From the NCBI GenBank assembly GCA_947177105.1, contig CAMWTF010000041.1:1-11690 (forward strand): 11,690 nucleotides of DNA. The letters are read 5' to 3'. The position numbers were made by a program, and so were the translations under genes. Positions within the stretch are counted from its first letter, which is position 1; each line of letters opens with the position of its first letter. The notes under the pieces were generated by a model. It had not been told where the DNA came from. It was given only the letters and a program-made list of their open reading frames with translations, and ran no database searches. The stretch comes from an uncultured Lachnospiraceae bacterium (lineage in GTDB: Bacteria > Bacillota > Clostridia > Lachnospirales > Lachnospiraceae). Positions 1 through 6,667 of the stretch are shown here, one piece after another.

Positions 1-824
1 CCGGCGGCCTTACCCTCGGCTATTCCAGCGGCTTTTCCCTCGGCTATTCCGACGACTTTTCCCAACTCTAACCACATATTCCGCCCTTCCTCAAATGCCT
101 CTTCTCTTTCTACCGCTATCGCGTCATCAAAGTCCCACTGTATATTTAACATATTTACCACCTCCGACCCATGGTTTTTTATGAATTCCACCAGGATTCC
201 CTCATCTTTGCAGTCTCTCACCGCCTGGATGATTGCAGCATCCCGAATCCATCCGGCGGTCAGATACTCCTTGATCCGCTGAATAAACCATGAATACTCG
301 TACATCGGACGGCATTCTTTTAACAGCTTATGTCCTGATGGCAAATTTATATTGATCACTTTCACCTCTAATTCTACCATAGGGTGCTCTGTTTTTTCAA
401 GAAAAGCCTCGGAAAGCCGCAGAATTTTTTCCGGCGGGTAGGACTCATTTCCATTGTAGAAAACATAGAATTCCGGAGTGGGAATCTTGAACTGTTTGCG
501 CCTATAGATCATTTTTTCATCCAACAGTTTCTCCAGAGTACGCCCCAGGTAAAGAAGATACCTCAGAGGCATGTTTTCATTTACGGTAGACTGATGTTCG
601 CTGATGACCAGCACACGGTTCTTTACTGTAAACGCCAGATCATTCTTTCTGGCGATGAACATTACTCCCTCCAACGTCACATAGGTAATATCCTCCGGAG
701 CTACCTCTTCATCTCCCAACGCCGTATACAGTTTAGACGCATTCTCTGGATCCCCAAAATATGTAATAAACGCACTGTTTTTTACCTCTCGGTTAGTGAT
801 CCTTTTTTCATTCTCTTTCATCAT
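1..824 (-). CDS. Rpn family recombination-promoting nuclease / PD-(D/E)XK transposase-like protein (3' end beyond window)
   Basis: I translated this by hand from the minus strand; 274 residues are visible and the reading frame is still open at base 1. The N-terminal part resembles the Rpn / PDDEXK_2 nuclease family, which in E. coli promotes RecA-independent recombination through DNA cleavage. Candidate catalytic residues are D62 (in NDLAF) and E76-x-Q78 (in ISEHQS), followed by MPLRYLLYLGR at 85-95, the usual order in this family. A family-typical segment, KIPTPEFYVFYNG, lies at 113-125. The C-terminus turns into an octapeptide repeat (GKAAGIAE, from about 255), as in many clostridial members. 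The start is the first of two adjacent ATGs at 824; AAGGAGG at 834-840 is 9 bases upstream. It has its own promoter, with a hairpin in between. It stands alone, with no transposon ends seen. Such genes occur in many copies per genome, and their role in gut clostridia is not settled. Confidence 0.82.
   Translation of the reverse strand, partial: MMKENEKRITNREVKNSAFITYFGDPENASKLYTALGDEEVAPEDITYVTLEGVMFIARKNDLAFTVKNRVLVISEHQSTVNENMPLRYLLYLGRTLEKLLDEKMIYRRKQFKIPTPEFYVFYNGNESYPPEKILRLSEAFLEKTEHPMVELEVKVININLPSGHKLLKECRPMYEYSWFIQRIKEYLTAGWIRDAAIIQAVRDCKDEGILVEFIKNHGSEVVNMLNIQWDFDDAIAVEREEAFEEGRNMWLELGKVVGIAEGKAAGIAEGKAA
4..62 (-). repeat. 24-bp tandem repeat encoding octapeptide GKAAGIAE
   Basis: Two nearly identical 24-bp units lie at about 4-27 and 28-51 and differ only in silent positions. 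A third, degenerate unit (GKVVGIAE) adjoins them. They lie within the Rpn-like gene and add eight residues each. The array may continue past base 1. Copy-number change would not shift the frame. Confidence 0.8.
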
Positions 825-863
825 TGACAAGTTCCTCCTTTTCCAATCGACTGTGTAAAAGAA

Positions 864-918
864 AACAGCAGAAAGAATAACACCTCAAAAATATGAGGTT
901 GCTATTCTTTCTGCTGTT
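864..918 (-). terminator. Strong hairpin in the leader of the Rpn-like gene; terminator or attenuator
   Basis: A 16-bp perfect outer stem (864-879 with 903-918) and a 6-bp inner stem (ACCTCA with TGAGGT) are separated by a small bulge and closed by a 6-base loop. Read on the minus strand, the hairpin is followed directly by TTTTCTTTT, which fits an intrinsic terminator. It starts only a few bases after the predicted transcription start and ends about 40 bases before the Rpn-like start codon. It could stop transcripts from the upstream promoter, act as an attenuator, or be the body of a short RNA of roughly 70 nt. On the plus strand no T-run follows. Confidence 0.75.
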
Positions 919-927
919 GTAATTCTA

Positions 928-955
928 ATTATATGTTTTATGAGTTGAATGTCAA
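928..955 (-). promoter_or_regulatory. Perfect-consensus sigma-A promoter upstream of the Rpn-like gene
   Basis: On the minus strand TTGACA (955-950) is separated by 16 bp from TATAAT (933-928). Both hexamers match the consensus exactly. The predicted start is near 920, so the transcript would begin just before the 864-918 hairpin and then reach the Rpn-like gene. Confidence 0.75.
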
Positions 956-1210
956 GTAAAATCTGGTTCTTTTCAATACATATATATATCGATTAAATCT
1001 TGCCCAAAACCTGATAAACGGCATGACTGGCTGTGCTATGCGGCTGGCAAGAATTAAATGCCGTTTATATAGGTTGAACTGCCCATTATAATTTCTAGGG
1101 GCTTTTAGGCCAGGAGTTAGTCGGCTATATCCTCCCACAAGATTCCACAGGCAGGTGTAATAGCTTCGAAACTACTGAAAGGGAAGCCGAAAATGGTATC
1201 ATCATAACGT
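938..1210. other. Gene-poor gap with an inverted repeat and weak small ORFs
   Basis: Between the sigma-factor gene and the Rpn-like promoter I see no convincing gene. A minus-strand frame is open from an upstream TAG near 1171 to a stop at 938 and could give 66 residues from a GTG at 1138. It has no clear ribosome site, and its composition (RHLILASRIAQPVMPF...) is not recognised. Within it lies a perfect 11-bp inverted repeat, ATAAACGGCAT at 1014-1024 and ATGCCGTTTAT at 1058-1068, separated by 33 bases. The stretch could be a structured RNA, a remnant of a mobile element or a decayed gene. Nothing seen decides between these. Confidence 0.4.
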
Positions 1211-2767
1211 TTAAAGGTAAATATACGCTCCGATTGTATTTATCGTATTCTCATCATACCCAAGCCAACCATCTTCCAATGCCTGTTCTACAACATATCC
1301 TCGAGTGATAGACGGAGCCTGCATAAATAAAGCATTGATTTCATTTTTCAAGACAGTCAATCTGGCAGACATTTCCGCATGTTCCGGCTTTTCTTTGCTG
1401 CGGTCAAATATGACCACATTGGGATTAATTACACCGTCCACCTCCTTAAGATAGCCATATTCCAGCAATTTTTCCACATCCCCCTTCTCTCCGGCCTCCC
1501 CTTTTCCCGTACACACCAGCCAAAGTGTATACAACTCGGGATACGTGAGATGCTCCGGCGTCTTTTCATAGAAATTCCCGGCCCAAAACTTGTACTGGCC
1601 AAAGTCGATATCCTGTATTACTTCATTCTTATCACGGGAGACATACCCTCCGTGCAGTCCCACGAAAGCAGGCTCTTTCCAATCAATGGTTTCGTATCCG
1701 TAGAGTGTCCATGCGCCGTTGTCGGGACGTGGGGGATTGGGGGAGCCGCCATACACATTGCCGCCCTGTTCTTCCGTACTCCAGTTCCACTTCAGCCAAT
1801 CGAAAGCGCATGCCAGCAAAGCCCACCTGGCCGCCTCCGGGCCCACATAGCCTGTGGTCACTTTCCCCCCGTCTTCTTTCATATAGAGATCAATCATTTC
1901 ACACAGCTTGTCCGTCAGCGGTTTCTGGATCGCCTTGTTCGCGTCATATATTGCGCGCTGCGTGCTGCGGCTGACAATAGGGAAATTGGTCTCATACCTA
2001 TTGTTGATCTTGCGAAGAAGTTCCTCTCTGACCAGATACTCCAACTCATCCTCCATATAGGGAAGCGCTATCCCAAGTTCCAGCGCCAGTTCCTCCGCCG
2101 TTTCGGGATTTTCGTATGTTTCAAGAAAAATATTCTTGTATAAGAGATGCGTGATGATGGACCAGGGCTGCCCCTTATCTCCGTCCTTGCCGTTCATAAT
2201 GAAAGTTATCTGCTCCGGATTATAACTTCTCACTCCAAATTCTCTCGCCATATCCATACCTTCCTTCAAAATTATTCTTGCGCGCTGAAGACGTTTCTTC
2301 ACCGCTTCCAGGGAGAGCGAAAGCTTCGCCGCAATGGTACGCATACTTTGGTTTTCCATGTAATAGGCCACAACGATATTGCGATAATCGCTGCTGATGA
2401 ATGCCAGCTCCCGCCGAAACAGTGACATCTGCTCACTGTGTATCATCTCATCAAGGATATTATCGCTCTCGTCCCGGATCTCATAGTCGCCGATGTCGGC
2501 ACCGGTTACCAACTCATTGCGCCTATGCTTCTCACCTGCCCATACAGAGTATCGGTTGCGCGCAATCTGCCAGATCCATGCGGAAAAACTTTCGGGAATC
2601 GTTCCTCTGTTCAAGGCCGTCAGAATATGCAACGCAATATCCTGCGTCAAATCCTCGGCCTCGGTACTGCTGCTCGTCTTTTTCAGACAGAAGTAAAACA
2701 GCTTTTCCATGTAGTTTTCGGCAAATTCCGATACCAATCGGTCACACGTACTGGTTGCACTGGACAT
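1211..2767 (-). CDS. ECF-like sigma-70 family RNA polymerase sigma factor with long C-terminal extension
   Basis: 518 residues from the chosen start. The first 171 residues are a compact two-domain sigma factor. Region 2 includes AEDLTQDIALHILTALNR (about 37-54) and FSAWIWQIARNRY (about 61-73). Region 4 (about 121-171) includes an HTH, MRTIAAKLSLSLEAVKKRLQRAR. Typical ECF factors end near 160-200 residues; this one continues for about 340 more. The extension starts with a possible winged-helix segment (about 221-266), followed by a Trp- and Gly-rich part (about 315-400) and a second helix-rich block. I cannot assign the extension to a family; by analogy with ECF groups carrying C-terminal extensions, it may sense a signal or control the sigma activity. 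The ATG at 2767 is preferred because AGGAG (2776-2780) lies 8 bases upstream; the longer start at 2794 has a poorly placed site. No anti-sigma gene is adjacent, so target genes are unknown. Confidence 0.85.
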   Translation of the reverse strand: MSSATSTCDRLVSEFAENYMEKLFYFCLKKTSSSTEAEDLTQDIALHILTALNRGTIPESFSAWIWQIARNRYSVWAGEKHRRNELVTGADIGDYEIRDESDNILDEMIHSEQMSLFRRELAFISSDYRNIVVAYYMENQSMRTIAAKLSLSLEAVKKRLQRARIILKEGMDMAREFGVRSYNPEQITFIMNGKDGDKGQPWSIITHLLYKNIFLETYENPETAEELALELGIALPYMEDELEYLVREELLRKINNRYETNFPIVSRSTQRAIYDANKAIQKPLTDKLCEMIDLYMKEDGGKVTTGYVGPEAARWALLACAFDWLKWNWSTEEQGGNVYGGSPNPPRPDNGAWTLYGYETIDWKEPAFVGLHGGYVSRDKNEVIQDIDFGQYKFWAGNFYEKTPEHLTYPELYTLWLVCTGKGEAGEKGDVEKLLEYGYLKEVDGVINPNVVIFDRSKEKPEHAEMSARLTVLKNEINALFMQAPSITRGYVVEQALEDGWLGYDENTINTIGAYIYL

Positions 2768-2913
2768 TCTCTCGTCTCCTGTTAAGTTTTGCATGTTCCC
2801 TTCCGGCGCACAGACCTGGTGATAAATGCCGACTGCTTAGGGCACATCTGTCAGCGCGCTGTGCAGGAACCTGCTGTTCTCATTCATATAGTGTGGCATT
2901 TTTGAATTTGGGG

Positions 2914-2948
2914 ACAAAAAATTTGAAAGCCGTGTTGCCACGGCTTTC
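2914..2948 (-). terminator. Intrinsic terminator of the alpha-amylase gene
   Basis: A perfect 10-bp stem (GAAAGCCGTG at 2925-2934, CACGGCTTTC at 2939-2948) with a 4-base loop is followed on the minus strand by AAATTTTTTG. It starts 16 bases after the amylase stop codon and separates that gene from the sigma-factor gene, which therefore needs its own promoter in 2795-2913. I found no clear one there. Confidence 0.9.
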
Positions 2949-2964
2949 CCTTGTATATTTTCCG

Positions 2965-4581
2965 CTATCGCAATACTACTACACTGTAGGAGGGCAGCGT
3001 GAGAGTATCTCCCCTCAGTGTCACTTTCTCGCCGTCCACGGAGAGATAACCCGCAATCTCTGCGTAGCCGTACTGCTCCTTTGAGAGAGTCACTTCCTTT
3101 TTGTCCGTCTCCGACAGATTGTAGATCAAATAGATGGTGGTTCCGTTGTAGGTCTTGGAGATGGCCGCGATATCCTGGTCAGTGATCTCCTCCAGCCGGG
3201 CCACTGTCCCCCTGGCAATCTCCGGATTCTGGTTGCGCAGCAGAATTGTGTCCTTATAAAAACTATAGATGGACTTTTCGTCCTTCATCTGTTCCTGAAC
3301 ACATGCAAACTGATTCTCCTGGGGCTCCATATCCGCCGGGCCCGCCGTCATCCCTTTGGCCTGGCTGTCGTCCGACCAGTACATGGGGGCGCGCTTGTTT
3401 TCATCCTGTCCGCTGCCAGTCATGCCAATCTCCTCGCCATAGTACACAAAGGCGCTGCCGCTCATCAGCACATTGAGGGTGGCGGCCATCTTGATCTTTC
3501 GCTCATCATAGCGCAGGTATCCCGCTGCCCTGGACAGGTCATGGTTCACAAAAAACGGTGCGTCGATGGCGTCCTCCCGGTAATCCCGGATGGCATTCTG
3601 CACTCTGACCAGAGCCTTGGCGTAAGCCTGGGCGCTGTTGGCCTCCCCGTTGTAGGTCAGCGTCTTGGTAATCACACCGGTGGAATCCGCAAACTCAAAA
3701 TCAAAAAAGCTGTCTATACCGCTGGCATAATACTGGGAGTAAATATTCATACCGTCCCAACACTCCCCCACCATGTAGGCGTTGGGATCAATATACTTCA
3801 CATAGTCGTTTACCCAGGTCAGAACCTCCACATTCTTGCTGGTGGCCTCGCCGTAAAAATGCTTCACCGCGTCCAGTCGGAAGCCTCCCACGCCCTTGTT
3901 CAGCCAGAAGCTCATGATCTCCTCAAATTCCTTTCGGAGCGCCTCGCAGTCAAAATTCACATCCGGCATCTGGTCCGAAAACGCACCTTCATAATAGTAA
4001 TCCGTATCGCCTACCTGATAATAGGTGGGAGATGAAGGATTTCCCTTGACAAAATTGTAATAGGCGTAGTAAGGACAATCCTCCGCAGAGGGTTCCTCCC
4101 CCTCTTCCAGCTGCCCCAGGTACTCGCAGGCCGCTGTAAACCAAGGATGCTCCGAAGAAGTGTGGTTCAGCACCAGATCGATAATCAGCTTGATCCCCCG
4201 TCTGTCGCACTCCTCCACCAGCCTGTCAAAATCCTCCATTGTGCCGTACAGCGGGTCAATGGCCTGATAATCAGTCACATCATACTTATGGTAGGAGGGA
4301 GACGGCATGATCGGCATCAGCCAGATTCCGTTAAAGCCCATATCCGACACATAATCCAGCTTGGAGATCACACCCTGCAGATCCCCGATTCTGTCGCCGT
4401 CACTGTCGTTGAAGGAATACACAAATATCTCATACCATGTACGGTAATTGTCATCTATTACCGGCACTTCCTTGGAACGCCAGTCTTCTCCCTTACCGCA
4501 TGCGGTCAAACACATCGCTGTCATCACACAGATTAACAGCATTGCCAAAATTCTCTTTCCCATTTTACCTGTCAGACGCAT
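2965..4581 (-). CDS. Extracellular alpha-amylase family glycosidase (GH13), lipoprotein
   Basis: 538 residues, predicted to hydrolyse alpha-1,4 glucans or maltooligosaccharides at the outer face of the membrane. A lipoprotein signal peptide spans residues 1-27 (KR, then a hydrophobic core) with lipobox LTAC and modified Cys28. The GH13 barrel follows. A DSDGDRIGD loop at 59-67 looks like a calcium site of the oligosaccharide-active GH13 type. Conserved region I is DLVLNH (135-140). Region II is GFRLDAVKH with nucleophile D237. Region III is GECW with acid/base E273. Region IV is FVNHD with transition-state stabiliser D348. All catalytic residues are present. The last 80-90 residues form the usual beta-domain. 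The ATG at 4581 is chosen because AGGAGG sits 7 bases upstream and the signal peptide begins there; the in-frame ATG at 4683 would put 34 extra residues before the signal. It is monocistronic with its own terminator. No transporter or regulator of maltose use is adjacent, apart from the broken AraC gene opposite. Exact substrate is uncertain. Confidence 0.93.
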   Translation of the reverse strand: MRLTGKMGKRILAMLLICVMTAMCLTACGKGEDWRSKEVPVIDDNYRTWYEIFVYSFNDSDGDRIGDLQGVISKLDYVSDMGFNGIWLMPIMPSPSYHKYDVTDYQAIDPLYGTMEDFDRLVEECDRRGIKLIIDLVLNHTSSEHPWFTAACEYLGQLEEGEEPSAEDCPYYAYYNFVKGNPSSPTYYQVGDTDYYYEGAFSDQMPDVNFDCEALRKEFEEIMSFWLNKGVGGFRLDAVKHFYGEATSKNVEVLTWVNDYVKYIDPNAYMVGECWDGMNIYSQYYASGIDSFFDFEFADSTGVITKTLTYNGEANSAQAYAKALVRVQNAIRDYREDAIDAPFFVNHDLSRAAGYLRYDERKIKMAATLNVLMSGSAFVYYGEEIGMTGSGQDENKRAPMYWSDDSQAKGMTAGPADMEPQENQFACVQEQMKDEKSIYSFYKDTILLRNQNPEIARGTVARLEEITDQDIAAISKTYNGTTIYLIYNLSETDKKEVTLSKEQYGYAEIAGYLSVDGEKVTLRGDTLTLPSYSVVVLR

Positions 4582-4760
4582 CTTCTCTCCTCCTGCCGAA
4601 CAAATACGCAAAACATTTATCTTTTTCAAGAGTAACACCCTTATACCGCATTTGTCAAGCAGGCTTCTTTCCCCTCCCTCCATTCAACGGTATATTTTCC
4701 TTCCCTGTTCACAAGTATTTCACTTAATCGGTTTATCTGTCACTATTTAACCTCAAGATC

Positions 4761-4789
4761 TTGACTCTGAAAAAAAAATGGATTATTAT
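4761..4789 (+). promoter_or_regulatory. Likely promoter for the AraC remnant and amidohydrolase
   Basis: TTGACT (4761-4766) is followed after 17 bp by TATTAT (4784-4789) on the plus strand, with an A-run in the spacer. It lies about 30 bases before the TTG start of the regulator remnant and is the only good promoter I see ahead of the amidohydrolase. Confidence 0.55.
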
Positions 4790-4820
4790 GTCTATACTAT
4801 TTTAAGCGTGAGGCCCCAAA

Positions 4821-5338
4821 TTGGAATCCAGCGATGTGTACCGCCTGCTATCACAATACAACGAGCAAGAACTGTTTTACAGAGACTTGTTTTTTAGTCG
4901 GAAAAATTCGGAGAAATGCAGGAAACTCATAGAAAGCGTCAGCGCATTCAGCAGGCGCCAATTGATTATCCCGGAATTGCAGACGGAGAGCCAGCGTCCC
5001 TCACGATTTGGAGATGATTTTTTAGATACAAAGATACACAAAAACGTGTATCTGTAAAAAACACAACCGATGCATGCCCCCTACGAACACAATCACGAAT
5101 TTGTTGAAATCATTTATGTTCTGTCCAGGCAATGTGAAAACCACATCTTCGGCAATACGGATATCCTGTGGCAGGGCATTTCGCCCATATTACGCTGCCT
5201 GATCTCGCCGTCAGACTGGGATATTCCACCTTCTACTTTTCCATATATATCAAAAAACTTACCGGCTGTACCTTCTCCAAGTTATTGCGAAGTGTGCGGC
5301 TGCAAAAAGCCGCGGAGGATTACCCCTATGATTATTGA
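4821..5338 (+). pseudogene. Decayed AraC-family transcriptional regulator
   Basis: The piece from a TTG start at 4821 (GAGG 7 bases upstream) reads 78 codons to a TAA at 5055-5057. It then continues in the same frame into a cupin-like AraC sensor segment, HAPYEHNHEFVEIIYVL, at 5073-5123. Near 5155-5180 the similarity moves to another frame, with codons starting at 5168: HFAHITLPDLAVRLGYS, then YIKKLTGCTFSKLLRSVRL. This is a typical first HTH of an AraC DNA-binding domain. That frame ends at 5338, before the second HTH. Family members of this type are usually about 280-350 residues; here the linker between cupin and HTH (about 150 residues by comparison) is missing, the C-terminus is gone and there is a nonsense codon. 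It cannot make a working regulator. It may once have controlled the amidohydrolase or the divergent amylase. Confidence 0.85.
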
Positions 5339-6191
5339 TATGCACACCCATATTTTTCCCGGGCATATTGCGGAAAAAACCATAAACAAGCTGGGAACCG
5401 CCGCCCACATACGCCCTCATACGGACGGCACCCTGTATGGGCTTTTAGTCTCCATGCGCCACCATGGGATCGCTTACAGCGTGACCCAGCCCGCGGTGAC
5501 CAACCCAAACAGCGTAGAACATCTGAACAACACTGTCATTGAAAAGCTGCTGCCCCTACAGAGTCAGGGTATTCTGCCATTCGGCGGTATGCACCCGGAT
5601 TATCCCCATGTGCGCCGGGAACTGCTTCGGCTGAAAAATGCCGGGGTGAAGGGCATAAAACTGCATCCCGCCTATCAGCGGGCGGATCTGGATGATCCCA
5701 GGAATCTGCGGATCCTCTACGAGGCTTCCGACCTGGGACTTATCGTGCTGACTCATGCGGGGGTAGATATCAGTGTAAACGGCTATGATTATGCTTCCGT
5801 GGAGCATGTGCTGCACGTGCTTAAGGAGGTTGCACCCCAAAAGCTGGTGCTGGCCCACATGGGCGGCTGGGGCAACTGGGCCCAGGTGGAGAGCGATCTG
5901 GCCGGAGCGCCTGTATGGCTGGATACCGCCTTTACCTATGGCGAGATGGATACCTACCCCGGTATGGAGCCCTCTCCCCACAAAAACACGGTGCTGGCCC
6001 CGGCGGATTTCCTGCGTCTTTGCCGTAAGCATGGAACTTCCAGGATCCTGTTCGGCACCGACTCTCCATGGCAGGACCAAGGCGACTATGTGGAACGGCT
6101 GCAGGCCATGGGGCTGACTGCAGCAGAACAGGAGGCAGTTCTGGGCAAAAATGCGGCAAAACTGCTGGACCTCTCTGGTGCAGCACCCTGA
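5328..6191 (+). CDS. Amidohydrolase family protein (Amidohydro_2, metal-dependent)
   Basis: 287 residues forming a TIM-barrel amidohydrolase of the Amidohydro_2 type, which includes decarboxylases and hydrolases of small acids. The N-terminal metal motif DMHTH supplies H6 and H8. Other likely ligands or active-site residues are H113 in GIKLHP, H143 in LTHAG, H177 in LAHMGG and D245 in GTDSPW. All hallmarks are present and the length fits the family. The ATG at 5328 is chosen because GGAGG (5314-5318) is 9 bases upstream and the barrel begins here. An in-frame ATG at 5070 exists, but the sequence between encodes pieces of the decayed AraC gene. The start overlaps the last 11 bases of the remnant's HTH frame. 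The stop is 3 bases from that of the convergent immunity-like gene, with no terminator between. Substrate cannot be told from the sequence. Confidence 0.9.
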   Translation: MIIDMHTHIFPGHIAEKTINKLGTAAHIRPHTDGTLYGLLVSMRHHGIAYSVTQPAVTNPNSVEHLNNTVIEKLLPLQSQGILPFGGMHPDYPHVRRELLRLKNAGVKGIKLHPAYQRADLDDPRNLRILYEASDLGLIVLTHAGVDISVNGYDYASVEHVLHVLKEVAPQKLVLAHMGGWGNWAQVESDLAGAPVWLDTAFTYGEMDTYPGMEPSPHKNTVLAPADFLRLCRKHGTSRILFGTDSPWQDQGDYVERLQAMGLTAAEQEAVLGKNAAKLLDLSGAAP

Positions 6192-6194
6192 ATA

Positions 6195-6593
6195 TCACCC
6201 CAGGTCATCCTCATCCTCCACCGTTGGGATCAAAGGAGACAAATATGCATCCCGGAATATTGCCACCCTGCCCCGCGCCAGCCTGTGTACCACAAATTCA
6301 TTGTATCCCTGGTCGTCCTCATCATTGTGTATGTAGAGCAGTCCATAGCTCCCTTCCGCAGCCCTGCCCACCTTTTCAAAAAAAGCCAACAAATCCCTGA
6401 CAGCTTTGGACATATGATTCGTATACAAGGAAAACTCTATAAAATCTTGTCCATTGCATACTTTGATTTGCAATGCAGGATATACCAGGCGGCGGATCTC
6501 TTTTCTGATTTCATCCAATACCCTTTCCATATCCTCATCATCCGCCACCCTATATGTTTCTTTTAGCGTAATCCAGCCATGCATCTCAACCAT
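6195..6593 (-). CDS. Imm7-like immunity protein (orphan)
   Basis: 132 residues with no signal peptide or membrane segment. The sequence matches my recollection of the Imm7 immunity family of polymorphic toxin systems: an N-terminal HGWITLKETY (5-14), a central GSYGLLYIHNDED (81-93), LARG (105-108) and a C-terminal SPLIPTVED (119-127). Known members protect against a cognate secreted toxin domain; this is family knowledge and is not shown here. No toxin, WXG100 or secretion gene lies nearby, so it would be an orphan immunity gene unless its partner is elsewhere. The start at 6593 has GAGG 7 bases upstream. It lies 74 bases after paaK on the same strand with no visible terminator, so it may be the last gene of the iorA-iorB-paaK transcript. 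Confidence 0.72.
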   Translation of the reverse strand: MVEMHGWITLKETYRVADDEDMERVLDEIRKEIRRLVYPALQIKVCNGQDFIEFSLYTNHMSKAVRDLLAFFEKVGRAAEGSYGLLYIHNDEDDQGYNEFVVHRLARGRVAIFRDAYLSPLIPTVEDEDDLG

Positions 6594-6667
6594 ATTCTTT
6601 CCTCATTTCCATATGGCAGGAACTTACTAACAAAGTCTTGTGCAAGCGCCTTGTCCGCACCGCTCCC

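Noticed and set aside
384..827. Plus-strand 147-residue frame
   Set aside because: It is the shadow of the Rpn-like gene, whose minus-strand frame has a strong ribosome site and family motifs.
2852..2861. CAGCGCGCTG palindrome upstream of the sigma-factor gene as an operator
   Set aside because: The symmetry does not extend beyond 10 bp and no promoter is clear beside it; too short to support a call.
2401..3084. Plus-strand 227-residue frame across the sigma-factor and amylase ends
   Set aside because: It runs antisense over two well-supported genes and the terminator between them; the translation has no recognisable features.
4582..4683. Upstream in-frame start for the amylase
   Set aside because: It would place 34 residues before the lipoprotein signal; the ATG at 4581 has AGGAGG at good spacing.
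4582..4760. Amylase promoter and catabolite (cre) site
   Set aside because: TTGAAA-17-TATTTG on the minus strand is possible but would start the transcript almost at the ribosome site, and no sequence fits a cre consensus well enough.
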